From Lutibacter sp. (GTDB lineage Bacteria; Bacteroidota; Bacteroidia; Flavobacteriales; Flavobacteriaceae): a DNA stretch of 8,282 bases. The DNA is taken from the NCBI GenBank assembly GCA_030748365.1, contig JASMME010000052.1, positions 1-8,282 of the forward strand, written 5' to 3'. Shown here piece by piece: positions 1-6,515 of this stretch. A program made the position numbers and the translations under genes. The notes under the pieces are model-generated. The model searched no databases. It had not been told where the DNA came from and worked only from the letters and a program-made list of their open reading frames with translations. Numbering within the stretch: the stretch's first letter is position 1; every line of letters begins with the position of its first letter.

Positions 1-764
1 GTGGTGATTACAGCGGTTCCAACGTACTTACCGACTGTACTGACGAGCTTACGATGTACGTCCGTTCTCAGGCATCATTTTCAGCAGAGACGGTCAGTGA
101 TATGAACGGAGTCATTACCGGTGTCATGAGCGAGTACAACAGTCCGCAATTGTATCTCAGAAACCAGAATGATATTGCTTTTACCAATACCTATGTCGAT
201 TGTTCCGGCGGTGGTGGCGGTGGCGGTTCAACGCCCAATATTTATTTCTCGGAATATGCTGAAGGAAGTAGTAACAACAAGTACTTAGAGATTTACAATG
301 CTTCTGACCAAACAGTAGACCTGTCAAACTTCGCTTTTCCAAGTACATCCAACGCGCCTTCCACTCCTGGGGAACACGAGTACTGGAACACTTTTGACGC
401 TGGGGCTACCATTGCACCGGGTGATGTTTATATCATAGCCCACCCAAGTGCGGATGCCAGTATTGTAGCACAGGCTGACCAAACACATAATTACCTTAGT
501 AATGGAGATGATGGCTATGCACTGGCCTATGGGACGGAAGCAGACCATGTCATCGTTGACCGAATTGGTGATTTTCAGGCCGATCCTGGTTCAGGATGGT
601 CGGTGGCCGGTGTAAACAATGCAACCAAAGACCATACCCTGGTTAGGAAAGCCAGTGTTACCCAAGGAAATCCTGACTGGACAGCCTCTGCGGGTACGTC
701 TGAGGCCGATTCAGAATGGATTGTAAAAGACAAGGATGACTGGACCGGTTTGGGTACCAGGTAA
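1..764 (+). CDS. Surface protein C-terminus: DUF5689 end, Gly linker, lamin-tail domain (5' partial)
   Basis: The reading frame is open from base 3, so the gene begins before the window; 253 residues are visible before the TAA. Visible residues 1-66 resemble the end of a DUF5689 (OB-fold-like) domain, with GDYSGSN, then MYVRSQASF and GVITGVMSEYNSPQLYLRN. A seven-glycine linker follows at residues 69-75. Residues of about 79-200 form a lamin-tail domain: IYFSEYAEGSSNNKYLEIYN, a VDLSNF strand, IAPGDVYIIAHPSA and a GDDGYAL segment. In Bacteroidota these domains occur in exported multidomain proteins, often together with nuclease or phosphatase domains, so an outer-surface or secreted location is likely. 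The enzymatic part, if any, lies upstream and is not seen. No C-terminal type IX secretion sorting domain is evident. The gene converges on a nuclease gene. The exact function is unknown; the domain calls are from memory. Confidence 0.8.
   Translation, partial: GDYSGSNVLTDCTDELTMYVRSQASFSAETVSDMNGVITGVMSEYNSPQLYLRNQNDIAFTNTYVDCSGGGGGGGSTPNIYFSEYAEGSSNNKYLEIYNASDQTVDLSNFAFPSTSNAPSTPGEHEYWNTFDAGATIAPGDVYIIAHPSADASIVAQADQTHNYLSNGDDGYALAYGTEADHVIVDRIGDFQADPGSGWSVAGVNNATKDHTLVRKASVTQGNPDWTASAGTSEADSEWIVKDKDDWTGLGTR
207..227 (+). repeat. Seven-glycine codon run (GGN repeat) forming an interdomain linker
   Basis: Seven consecutive GGC/GGT codons sit between a TCC and a TCA serine codon, giving Ser-Gly7-Ser between the DUF5689 end and the lamin-tail domain. 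Because the unit is three bases, copy-number change would alter linker length without shifting the frame. It is a plain flexible spacer. Confidence 0.85.
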
Positions 765-784
765 TCTTTTGCTTATGCCATCAT

Positions 785-815
785 AAAAAAAGCCGCTGTT
801 AAAGCGGCTTTTTTT
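785..815. terminator. Bidirectional intrinsic terminator between convergent genes
   Basis: This is a perfect inverted repeat with 13-base arms at 785-797 and 803-815 around a 5-base loop (GTTAA). The core is GCCGCT paired with AGCGGC, flanked by seven A on the left and seven T on the right. Read on either strand it gives a GC-rich stem followed by a U-run. It lies 20 bases after the stop of the lamin-tail gene and 23 bases after the stop of the minus-strand nuclease gene, so it can end transcription of both. Confidence 0.93.
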
Positions 816-838
816 ATTGACGTATATTGCTTTGGCTG

Positions 839-1894
839 TTAGTTATCCCAAAGATTTTCAGCCGTTTCTCCCCCCCAAAGAATGGTTACCAGGTAAGGAT
901 TGTCGATAAAGGGATTCCGGTTTCCTTGGGCACCTTCAAAAATGTCATTCCGCTGGATTTCGATCGCGGATACCGGATCTTCTGCGTTCCAGCGAATAAA
1001 CAAGGCCCGTCCTTCAGTACTGATGTCTGCCCAGGGCTCATCATAGCGAAGGTGTACATACATGACCATACGGGCTACATCACCTTTCCACGTATCACCT
1101 GGATACCAGGAATTGCCCATTTTTTGATAACCACCGCTTCCGTCAGTAAAAGGGTGGTTGCTCCTACTCGAATTGATACCGGCGTCACAGACCCGCAAAT
1201 GGTGAAGGTCTGTTTTGGCGATTTCTGTGATCAGTGATTGTGGGTAAATATGTTCGGTATTAAATGTTTGATTTGCATAAGAGCCATTCCCCTGGTATTC
1301 TTCCCAATACCTGCTTTCTCCCGAATAGATCAAAATGACATTGTCAGTGTTGTTCTCATCCTCATCCGCATCGTACAAGTAATCATGCCGGTCGGTATAG
1401 CTGAGAATGTTTGTGTGTTTATTACTGGTCAGGCTGGCCAGTTCCTGGTACAGCTCTTCACTTGTTTTGCTAAAGTCTACGTGTTTATAGTATTCCTCTA
1501 GGTCTGCTGGGATACTAAAATCACCGGCGTTCCCTTGCCCCACATCGGTGGTGGTATAGTTATAACTAATAGCCGTTTCCCCCCCCTGTCCGTCAGCAGC
1601 GGTAACACTGCCTTTGTACTGGGTGTTTGGCGCGAGGTTCTCAAAGGTATAACTGAGTGATCCTATGTCAGGAATATGGGTGCTTCCCTGCTGAATGCTA
1701 TACCTAACCGGATCATCCTCAGCATCCACTGCCGCATTCCACGACAAGGTAGCGCGGGTATTTTCAACCTGGCTTACCGTGATGATAAAACTGCTGGGGG
1801 CGGTATTCACCACCTCTGGAACCACCTCTTCATTTCCGCCACAAGCGATTAGTAATGGAAAAAACCAGGCGTATCTGTATATAAATTGTTTCAT
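839..1894 (-). CDS. Endonuclease I family lipoprotein with fibronectin type III domain
   Basis: This 351-residue protein is predicted to be an exported non-specific DNA/RNA endonuclease of the endonuclease I (EndA/NucM/Bsn-like) family. Residues 1-18 are a lipoprotein signal with lipobox LIAC (Cys18), followed by GGNEE, so membrane anchoring outside the cytoplasm is expected. Residues of about 32-116 form a fibronectin type III domain (ATLSWNAAVDAEDDPVRYSI, FENLAPNTQY). From about residue 130 comes the nuclease domain: FNTEHIYPQS with Glu214 and His215 as the likely metal-linked catalytic pair, HHLRVCDAGINSSRSNHPF, GDVARMVMYVHLRY, and the C-terminal NRNPFIDNPYLVTILWG signature. No C-terminal sorting domain is present. 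The start is fixed by the signal peptide and by a -7 promoter element about 35 bases upstream. The family usually serves extracellular nucleic-acid digestion or nutrient scavenging; that role is inferred here. A G8 tract lies between the two domains. Confidence 0.92.
   Translation of the reverse strand: MKQFIYRYAWFFPLLIACGGNEEVVPEVVNTAPSSFIITVSQVENTRATLSWNAAVDAEDDPVRYSIQQGSTHIPDIGSLSYTFENLAPNTQYKGSVTAADGQGGETAISYNYTTTDVGQGNAGDFSIPADLEEYYKHVDFSKTSEELYQELASLTSNKHTNILSYTDRHDYLYDADEDENNTDNVILIYSGESRYWEEYQGNGSYANQTFNTEHIYPQSLITEIAKTDLHHLRVCDAGINSSRSNHPFTDGSGGYQKMGNSWYPGDTWKGDVARMVMYVHLRYDEPWADISTEGRALFIRWNAEDPVSAIEIQRNDIFEGAQGNRNPFIDNPYLVTILWGGETAENLWDN
1579..1586 (-). repeat. G8 homopolymer inside the nuclease lipoprotein gene
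   Basis: Eight consecutive C on the plus strand read as eight G in the gene, spanning Gln103-Gly-Gly-Glu106 near the end of the fibronectin domain. A second tract of seven G lies at 870-876, near the C-terminus. Reading the shifted frames, loss of one G leads to a TAG at 1498-1500 and gain of one G leads to a TAG at 1566-1568. Both are before the nuclease domain. The tract is certain; slippage in vivo is only a possibility. Confidence 0.7.
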
Positions 1895-1923
1895 GTTAAT
1901 TGCTACATTTTAGGATGCTAATA

Positions 1924-2012
1924 GAAGACAAAGATACCCTGATTTTTTTAGATAAAAACCAGTTTAGGGGACTAAGTTAACGCGTATAAGCCCGAAGATT
2001 GAAGACAAAGAT
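1924..2012. repeat. 12-bp direct repeat GAAGACAAAGAT flanking the nuclease leader
   Basis: GAAGACAAAGAT occurs at 1924-1935 and again at 2001-2012. On the minus strand it reads ATCTTTGTCTTC. The first copy contains the promoter -7 element of the nuclease gene, with the preceding T completing it. The second sits just after the methyltransferase stop codon and matches the -7 consensus less well. It may be a duplicated promoter segment or a chance recurrence of a common promoter string. Confidence 0.5.
1929..1936 (-). promoter_or_regulatory. Promoter -7 element (TATCTTTG) of the endonuclease lipoprotein gene
   Basis: The minus strand reads TATCTTTG, an exact match to the Bacteroidota -7 consensus TAnnTTTG. 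It lies 34 bases before the ATG at 1894, which would give a leader of roughly 30 bases. No convincing TTG -33 element is found at the usual spacing, so this is half of a promoter by sequence. It suggests the nuclease gene is transcribed separately from the methyltransferase gene upstream. Confidence 0.55.
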
Positions 2013-2638
2013 TATTTGGTGAATACAATCCTGCGTTGGTCGACCCTCAGCTTTGAAAAACCGCAGTTTTTTTGGATATATGCCAAGCTGTTTGTTTGGT
2101 AGAAGACCACATGTGTTGGATCATTCTTATAATACCATCGGTCAAAATCAATCTGCGGCCCAAACAAATCGGTCATACAAATAAGCACTCCTCCTGGTTT
2201 TAGGAGTTCACCCAAGCGTTGGAATGCTTCTTTTGGTTGGTGAAAATGCTCCATCACCTCACAACAAACAATATAGGAATAGTGGCTTTCCAGGCACTCT
2301 GAGTCCGGATTGAAAAAGGGATCGTACAAGTTGAGTTTATATCCGTCATCCCCCAGTAGTTTACTGATGACCGGCCCAGGACCACAACCGTAATCCAGCC
2401 CGAGATCGCCTGGGGTAAAGTTTTCTTTGACAAAGGAAACAATCGGCCTGACAAATTCTTGATAACCGGGGTCGTCTACGTCATTATTATGTTCTAAATA
2501 CCGTTGCTTTTCCGCCTCAGCCGTCAGGTAATTGTTTCGATCCAGGCAAACAGCCTTACAGGTATTGCAAAGGTAGTAGGTCCGGGCTTTTATACGGGCA
2601 AAGATGGCGGTGTCGGAGGCGCATACAGGGCAATTCAT
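2012..2638 (-). CDS. Class I SAM-dependent methyltransferase with N-terminal zinc-ribbon-like segment
   Basis: The protein has 208 residues. Residues 1-31 carry two CxxC pairs (Cys3/Cys6 and Cys24/Cys27, with Cys31 nearby), consistent with a small zinc ribbon. The Rossmann-type methyltransferase domain begins near residue 75: motif I LDYGCGPG (81-88) for SAM binding, an acidic residue ending strand 2 (LNLYD, Asp106), then CCEVMEHFHQP (125-135) and LLKPGGVLICMTDLFGP. This arrangement matches the Methyltransf_11/UbiE-like superfamily. The substrate cannot be told; the protein has no signal peptide and should be cytoplasmic. Its ATG overlaps the stop of the upstream aminopeptidase gene by four bases (ATGA), so the two are probably translationally coupled. 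No clear intrinsic terminator follows in the 117-base gap to the nuclease gene. Confidence 0.88.
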   Translation of the reverse strand: MNCPVCASDTAIFARIKARTYYLCNTCKAVCLDRNNYLTAEAEKQRYLEHNNDVDDPGYQEFVRPIVSFVKENFTPGDLGLDYGCGPGPVISKLLGDDGYKLNLYDPFFNPDSECLESHYSYIVCCEVMEHFHQPKEAFQRLGELLKPGGVLICMTDLFGPQIDFDRWYYKNDPTHVVFYQTNSLAYIQKNCGFSKLRVDQRRIVFTK

Positions 2639-4281
2639 GGAGCGGTTGTTTCGAACAGGAGCTTGGTATGGGGATCCAGTAAAATATCCTGAACATCCTT
2701 GGTGGTTTCCAAGACATAGCTGTAGTTCTTGCCGGGTACGTCGATTCGTTGGATCTCCGTACTGCCATCGGTGTAGGTCAACTGTATCTCAAGCGGAAAC
2801 TCAAAAGGGTGTTCCTGCTGCTGTTCGATTGTCAACCGTAGTTTTAGTCCGTGGTAAATCCAACGGGTTTTCAAAACAGGATGCCCTGCCTTTAACAGCC
2901 ACTGATCAAAGAAAGTATCCAGGTTTTTCCCGGAAACAGCCGCCATTACCCTTTTAAAATCATGGGTAGTGGCATTTGCGAACTGGTATTTTTTGTGGTA
3001 CTGCCTCAGTCCTTCCCAAAAGACGTCGAAACCGAGTATGTCCCTTAGCATATGTAGCACCCAGGCACCCTTTTGATACGAATTGGGGTTGAGCAATTTC
3101 ATATAGTCCCGGGTCATGGCATCCACCACTGGGGTTTGTTGTTCTTTGTAAAAGGCCAGTACTTTGCGTCGTTCCTCCCCCATTCGTTCGCGGAAGGCTC
3201 CGATTCCTTCCTCGCTCAGCACATACAGATCGGCCAGGTAAGTGGCAAACCCTTCGCTCAGCCAAAGATGGGCCCAGTCAGTTTCCGTGGCAGAGTTGCC
3301 GAACCATTGGTGGGCAATTTCATGGGCAATTAAGGTTTTATGGGCTCTTTTTCCGGTAACGGCCTTTTCGGCATAGAAAATGGTCCCCGCATTTTCCATG
3401 CCCCCGAAACGGTTGGTGGACTGTACGTTGGCTAGTTTTTCAAAGGGGTAATCTCCCAGGTGTTCGGACAAAAAGGAAAGGATTTCAGGAGCGACAGCAA
3501 AATCGTAGAATCCGGCGTCTTTGGTCTCTGGGTATACCCAGGTTGAAACCGGTACCCCTGCGGTTTCTCCCAATTCCTCCACAGCAAATGCCGCGATGCC
3601 CACTGTCATTACTTTGCTCGGCAATGGCACGGATGTCTTGTAATGATATTGTAGGTAGCCTGTGCTATCCGCTACGGTCTCCTTTAACTGGCCGTTGGCA
3701 ATGACCTGATAGTGGTTTGGAACCCGGATAAGATAGTCTACGGTCGCCTTTTCTGAGGGGTGGTCTATACAGGGAAACCAATGTTTAGCCCTGTTGGGCC
3801 AATTATCTCCAAAAAAAGTCCTGCGACCATGTAAGTTCTGACCGATGATAAAACCATCTGCTGGAATGCCCCGGTACCATATTTTATAGGTATAGGTCAG
3901 GTGCTGAAAGTTGTGTTTCGGAACAATAAAAAGTTTGTCACCCAGGTGTTTAAAGTCAATCCGTACCTCATTTTGATAGACCGAATCTACCACCATGCCT
4001 TTGCCGCTGAGCGTATCCTTGGCCACCAGGTCTAGGTAAAACCGGGATAGGGGTTTCTTAAACTGCAGGTGGACTTCCATATGCGCCGCCAGCTGGTCGG
4101 TACTGTCATTTACCTGGAGTGCCAATCGATAATGTTCAATATCGAGCAGTTTGTATTGCGAATTGTTGTATTGTGCCTGCAACGCTGTTGGGCCTAGGCC
4201 CAACAAAAAACAGTATCCCAAAGTCAACATACCTGACAGTCTAAAAAAAGATCGAATCTTCGCGCGTTTTCGGAAGCCCAT
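2635..4281 (-). CDS. Secreted M1 family zinc aminopeptidase
   Basis: With the start chosen here the protein has 548 residues. It is a gluzincin aminopeptidase that would remove N-terminal residues from peptides outside the cytoplasm. Residues 1-36 form a Sec signal peptide: basic GFRKRAK, a hydrophobic core LTLGYCFLLGLG, and cleavage expected after ALQA. A beta-rich N-terminal domain follows (about 40-225), then the catalytic domain with GGMEN at 293-297 (exopeptidase motif), HEIAH with His320, Glu321 and His324, the third zinc ligand Glu343 in WLSEGFATY exactly 18 residues on, and the likely catalytic Tyr402 in SYQKGAW. The C-terminal helical domain of larger M1 enzymes is absent and a short beta domain ends the protein. 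An in-frame ATG at 4353 would add 24 residues ahead of the signal peptide, so the ATG at 4281 is preferred. It is the first gene of a two-gene unit with the methyltransferase. Confidence 0.93.
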   Translation of the reverse strand: MGFRKRAKIRSFFRLSGMLTLGYCFLLGLGPTALQAQYNNSQYKLLDIEHYRLALQVNDSTDQLAAHMEVHLQFKKPLSRFYLDLVAKDTLSGKGMVVDSVYQNEVRIDFKHLGDKLFIVPKHNFQHLTYTYKIWYRGIPADGFIIGQNLHGRRTFFGDNWPNRAKHWFPCIDHPSEKATVDYLIRVPNHYQVIANGQLKETVADSTGYLQYHYKTSVPLPSKVMTVGIAAFAVEELGETAGVPVSTWVYPETKDAGFYDFAVAPEILSFLSEHLGDYPFEKLANVQSTNRFGGMENAGTIFYAEKAVTGKRAHKTLIAHEIAHQWFGNSATETDWAHLWLSEGFATYLADLYVLSEEGIGAFRERMGEERRKVLAFYKEQQTPVVDAMTRDYMKLLNPNSYQKGAWVLHMLRDILGFDVFWEGLRQYHKKYQFANATTHDFKRVMAAVSGKNLDTFFDQWLLKAGHPVLKTRWIYHGLKLRLTIEQQQEHPFEFPLEIQLTYTDGSTEIQRIDVPGKNYSYVLETTKDVQDILLDPHTKLLFETTAP

Positions 4282-4454
4282 AATTGCGTTTTTTACCTGT
4301 TTTAATACGGCTAAATTAGTGAAATTAAACAAACCGGCATGTCCCAATTTCAAGCAGAATCTTGGGTGTACGGCCCTTTTCTGTGGAAAGTGTTACAGCG
4401 CTGCTGTTGAACTTGCAAATAGCCCGTGCTGGTTTTAAAAACCACCCATTACAA

Positions 4455-4479
4455 TATTTACGAACCATATTCGTGAATA
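4455..4479. promoter_or_regulatory. Inverted repeat upstream of clpP, candidate operator
   Basis: Arms of ten bases, TATTTACGAA (4455-4464) and TTCGTGAATA (4470-4479), surround the spacer CCATA. Nine of ten positions are complementary and the tenth is a T/G pair. It ends five bases before the -7-like element of clpP and so covers the place where a -33 element would lie. No U-run follows, so a terminator is unlikely. A transcription-factor site controlling clpPX is inferred from position only. Confidence 0.5.
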
Positions 4480-4484
4480 CTTCT

Positions 4485-4492
4485 TATCTTTA
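4485..4492 (+). promoter_or_regulatory. clpP: Probable clpP promoter -7 element (TATCTTTA)
   Basis: TATCTTTA matches the Bacteroidota TAnnTTTG consensus at all but the last position and lies 25 bases before the clpP ATG, leaving a short A-rich leader (ATAAAAAA). No TTG -33 element stands 17-20 bases upstream; the palindrome at 4455-4479 occupies that place instead. Confidence 0.45.
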
Positions 4493-4517
4493 CACCCACA
4501 ATATAAAAAACCTGAAA

Positions 4518-5177
4518 ATGGATTACGGAAAGGAATTTAAAGCGTTTGCTACCAAACACCAGGGAATCAACAGTATGCACTATGACCAATTGATTAGCAG
4601 TGTGACGCCCTATATTATTGAAGAACGCCAGTTAAACGTAGCCCAAATGGATGTGTTCTCTCGTTTGATGATGGACAGGATTATCTTTTTGGGAACGGCC
4701 ATTGACGATTATGTGGCCAACGTGATCCAGGCGCAACTCCTCTTCCTCGAGAGTGTTGACAGCGCGAAGGACATATCGATTTATATCAATTCACCTGGCG
4801 GAAGTGTCTATGCCGGTCTGGGCATGTACGACACCATGCAGTTCATCAAACCCGATGTAGCCACTATCTGTACCGGAATGGCTGCCTCTATGGCTGCTGT
4901 GCTGATGTGTGCCGGGGAAAAAGGGAAAAGATCTGCATTGCCCCATTCCCGTGTTATGATCCACCAGCCATTGGGCGGTGCCCGTGGTCAGGCGAGCGAT
5001 ATTGAAATTACGGCCAGGGAAATCCTTAAACTCAAGGATGAATTATACCAGATTATTTCAAAACATTCCGGACAAACTGTTGAAAAGGTACACGCGGATT
5101 CTGACCGCGATTACTGGATGAAGGCTGAAGAAGCCAAGGAATACGGAATGATTGATGAAGTGCTAATCAGAAAGTAA
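4518..5177 (+). CDS. clpP: ATP-dependent Clp protease proteolytic subunit ClpP
   Basis: This 219-residue serine peptidase (family S14) forms the tetradecameric barrel of the ClpXP protease in the cytoplasm. The catalytic triad is Ser124 in [13 protein letters not shown], His149 in [12 protein letters not shown] and Asp198 in DSDRDYW. The oxyanion-region motif [10 protein letters not shown] (92-101) and the handle-helix segment [19 protein letters not shown] are intact. The ATG at 4518 begins [13 protein letters not shown], the usual flavobacterial N-terminus. The frame stays open to an ATG at 4362, but the 52 extra residues would translate the promoter region and have no ClpP character. The protein has about 30 more N-terminal residues than the shortest ClpPs, as is usual in this group. 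clpX follows after 10 bases. A palindrome and a -7-like element precede the gene, and trigger factor, often next to clpP, is not upstream here. Confidence 0.97.
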   Translation: MDYGKEFKAFATKHQGINSMHYDQLISSVTPYIIEERQLNVAQMDVFSRLMMDRIIFLGTAIDDYVANVIQAQLLFLESVDSAKDISIYINSPGGSVYAGLGMYDTMQFIKPDVATICTGMAASMAAVLMCAGEKGKRSALPHSRVMIHQPLGGARGQASDIEITAREILKLKDELYQIISKHSGQTVEKVHADSDRDYWMKAEEAKEYGMIDEVLIRK

Positions 5178-5187
5178 CAGACGGCTT

Positions 5188-6429
5188 ATGGCAAAAGAAG
5201 AAGTATTATCGTGTTCGTTTTGTGGGAAGAAAAAACCAGAAACAGATCTCTTGATTGCAGGGCTGGATGCCCATATTTGCGACAAGTGCATCCAACAGGC
5301 CTACGGCATAGTGATGGAGGAAATGGAATCCCAGGATACGCCCTCGCTCTCGGCAGAACTGACGGTTAAAAAACCCATTGAAATCAAGGCCTTTCTCGAT
5401 GAGTATATGATTGGTCAAACCGCTGCCAAGCGCGTGATGGCCGTGGCGGTCTATAACCACTATAAACGTTTATTGCAGGCACCCTCGGCAGATGAAGATC
5501 CTGTAGAGATTGAAAAGAGCAATATTGTACTGGTCGGTGAGACCGGTACCGGAAAAACCCTTATGGCACGTACCATTGCCAGAATGCTCAACGTTCCCTT
5601 CTGTATAGTAGATGCGACTGTTCTGACGGAAGCGGGCTATGTAGGGGAAGATGTTGAAACCATTTTGACACGCTTATTGCAGGCAGCTGATTACGACGTG
5701 GAAAAAGCCCAGCGAGGCATTGTTTTTATCGATGAGATAGACAAGATTGCCCGCAAAGGAGACAACCCTTCTATTACCCGTGATGTTTCCGGGGAAGGCG
5801 TACAGCAGGCCCTGTTAAAACTGCTTGAAGGCACGGTGGTAAATGTACCCCCAAAGGGTGGTAGAAAACACCCCGATCAAAAGTTTATCGAGGTGAACAC
5901 CAAAGACATTCTATTTATTGCCGGTGGTGCTTTTTCCGGTATAGATAAGGTCATTGGAAAACGCTTGAACAGACAGGCGGTTGGCTACGGCGCTTCTATC
6001 AAAGAAGACCAGGTAGATACGGGCAATATCTTACAATATATCACACCAAAGGACCTAAAGGATTTTGGACTGATTCCTGAGATTATCGGGCGTTTGCCAG
6101 TGCTTTCTCATATGAATCCACTGGATGCAACTACCTTGCGGGCGATTCTGACGATCCCTAAGAACGCCATTATCAAACAATACGAGAAACTGTTTGATAT
6201 GGACGGCATTGCGTTTACCATCAACGAAGCGGCCCTAGACTATATTGTCTCCAGAGCGGTCGAGTACAAGTTGGGGGCCCGTGGTTTGCGTTCGCTTTGT
6301 GAAGCGGTGCTGACAGATGCCATGTTTGAGATGCCCGGAGGGGAAGAGAAGGTCCTAAAGGTGACCAAGAAATACGCGGCAGACAAAATAAACAAGTCGG
6401 TATTAAATCAACTTAAAGCAGCTTCCTGA
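5188..6429 (+). CDS. clpX: ATP-dependent Clp protease ATP-binding subunit ClpX
   Basis: This 413-residue AAA+ unfoldase recognises tagged substrates and threads them into ClpP. The N-terminal zinc-binding domain has Cys9, Cys12, Cys31 and Cys34. The ATPase core shows Walker A GETGTGKT (117-124), pore-loop motif GYVG (150-153), Walker B IVFIDE (178-183), the substrate-contacting RKH loop (226-228), the box with the arginine-finger region [11 protein letters not shown], and sensor 2 GARGLR (363-368). The loop that docks into ClpP reads VGYG (265-268) where E. coli ClpX has IGFG. Length is normal for the family. The gene begins 10 bases after clpP stops and ends 24 bases before a strong terminator stem, so the pair is a self-contained operon. 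Confidence 0.98.
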   Translation: MAKEEVLSCSFCGKKKPETDLLIAGLDAHICDKCIQQAYGIVMEEMESQDTPSLSAELTVKKPIEIKAFLDEYMIGQTAAKRVMAVAVYNHYKRLLQAPSADEDPVEIEKSNIVLVGETGTGKTLMARTIARMLNVPFCIVDATVLTEAGYVGEDVETILTRLLQAADYDVEKAQRGIVFIDEIDKIARKGDNPSITRDVSGEGVQQALLKLLEGTVVNVPPKGGRKHPDQKFIEVNTKDILFIAGGAFSGIDKVIGKRLNRQAVGYGASIKEDQVDTGNILQYITPKDLKDFGLIPEIIGRLPVLSHMNPLDATTLRAILTIPKNAIIKQYEKLFDMDGIAFTINEAALDYIVSRAVEYKLGARGLRSLCEAVLTDAMFEMPGGEEKVLKVTKKYAADKINKSVLNQLKAAS

Positions 6430-6453
6430 TCGCTTGGTTAAGACCCAGCATAG

Positions 6454-6480
6454 CACCCGGAAAATAACCGGGTGTTTTTT
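6454..6480 (+). terminator. Intrinsic terminator of the clpPX operon
   Basis: A seven-base GC-rich stem, CACCCGG (6454-6460) with CCGGGTG (6468-6474), encloses the loop AAAATAA and is followed directly by six T. It lies 24 bases after the clpX stop codon and 35 bases before the dnaG start, separating the two transcription units. Confidence 0.93.
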
Positions 6481-6515
6481 GTATATTAGAAGTCTTTAAA
6501 CAGTCATCACACAGT

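Noticed and set aside
54..764. ATG at 54 as the start of the lamin-tail gene
   Set aside because: The frame is open back to base 3 and the upstream residues (GDYSGSNVLTDCTDELT) continue the DUF5689 domain, so this is an internal Met of a gene that begins outside the window.
827..1913. Plus-strand open frames across the nuclease gene
   Set aside because: They lie antisense to a well-supported endonuclease I gene and show no recognisable domains.
1939..1962. AT-rich hairpin (CTGGTTTTT with AAAAATCAG on the minus strand) as a methyltransferase terminator
   Set aside because: The stem is mostly A-T with a G-T pair and no U-run follows; it lies just upstream of the nuclease -7 element and is weak as a terminator.
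2604..3333. Plus- and minus-strand open frames inside the aminopeptidase and methyltransferase genes
   Set aside because: They overlap genes with complete catalytic motifs and have low-complexity, frame-shadow composition.
4282..4353. 24-residue extension of the M1 aminopeptidase from an ATG at 4353
   Set aside because: It would place non-signal sequence ahead of a good Sec signal peptide that begins naturally at 4281.
4395..4407. ACAGC-GCT-GCTGT inverted repeat in the divergent intergenic region
   Set aside because: The arms are only five bases and there is no promoter element beside it; this is easily expected by chance.
4362..4517. 52-residue N-terminal extension of ClpP from an ATG at 4362
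   Set aside because: The extension has no ClpP character and would translate the palindrome and the -7 element; [10 protein letters not shown] at 4518 is the normal family start.
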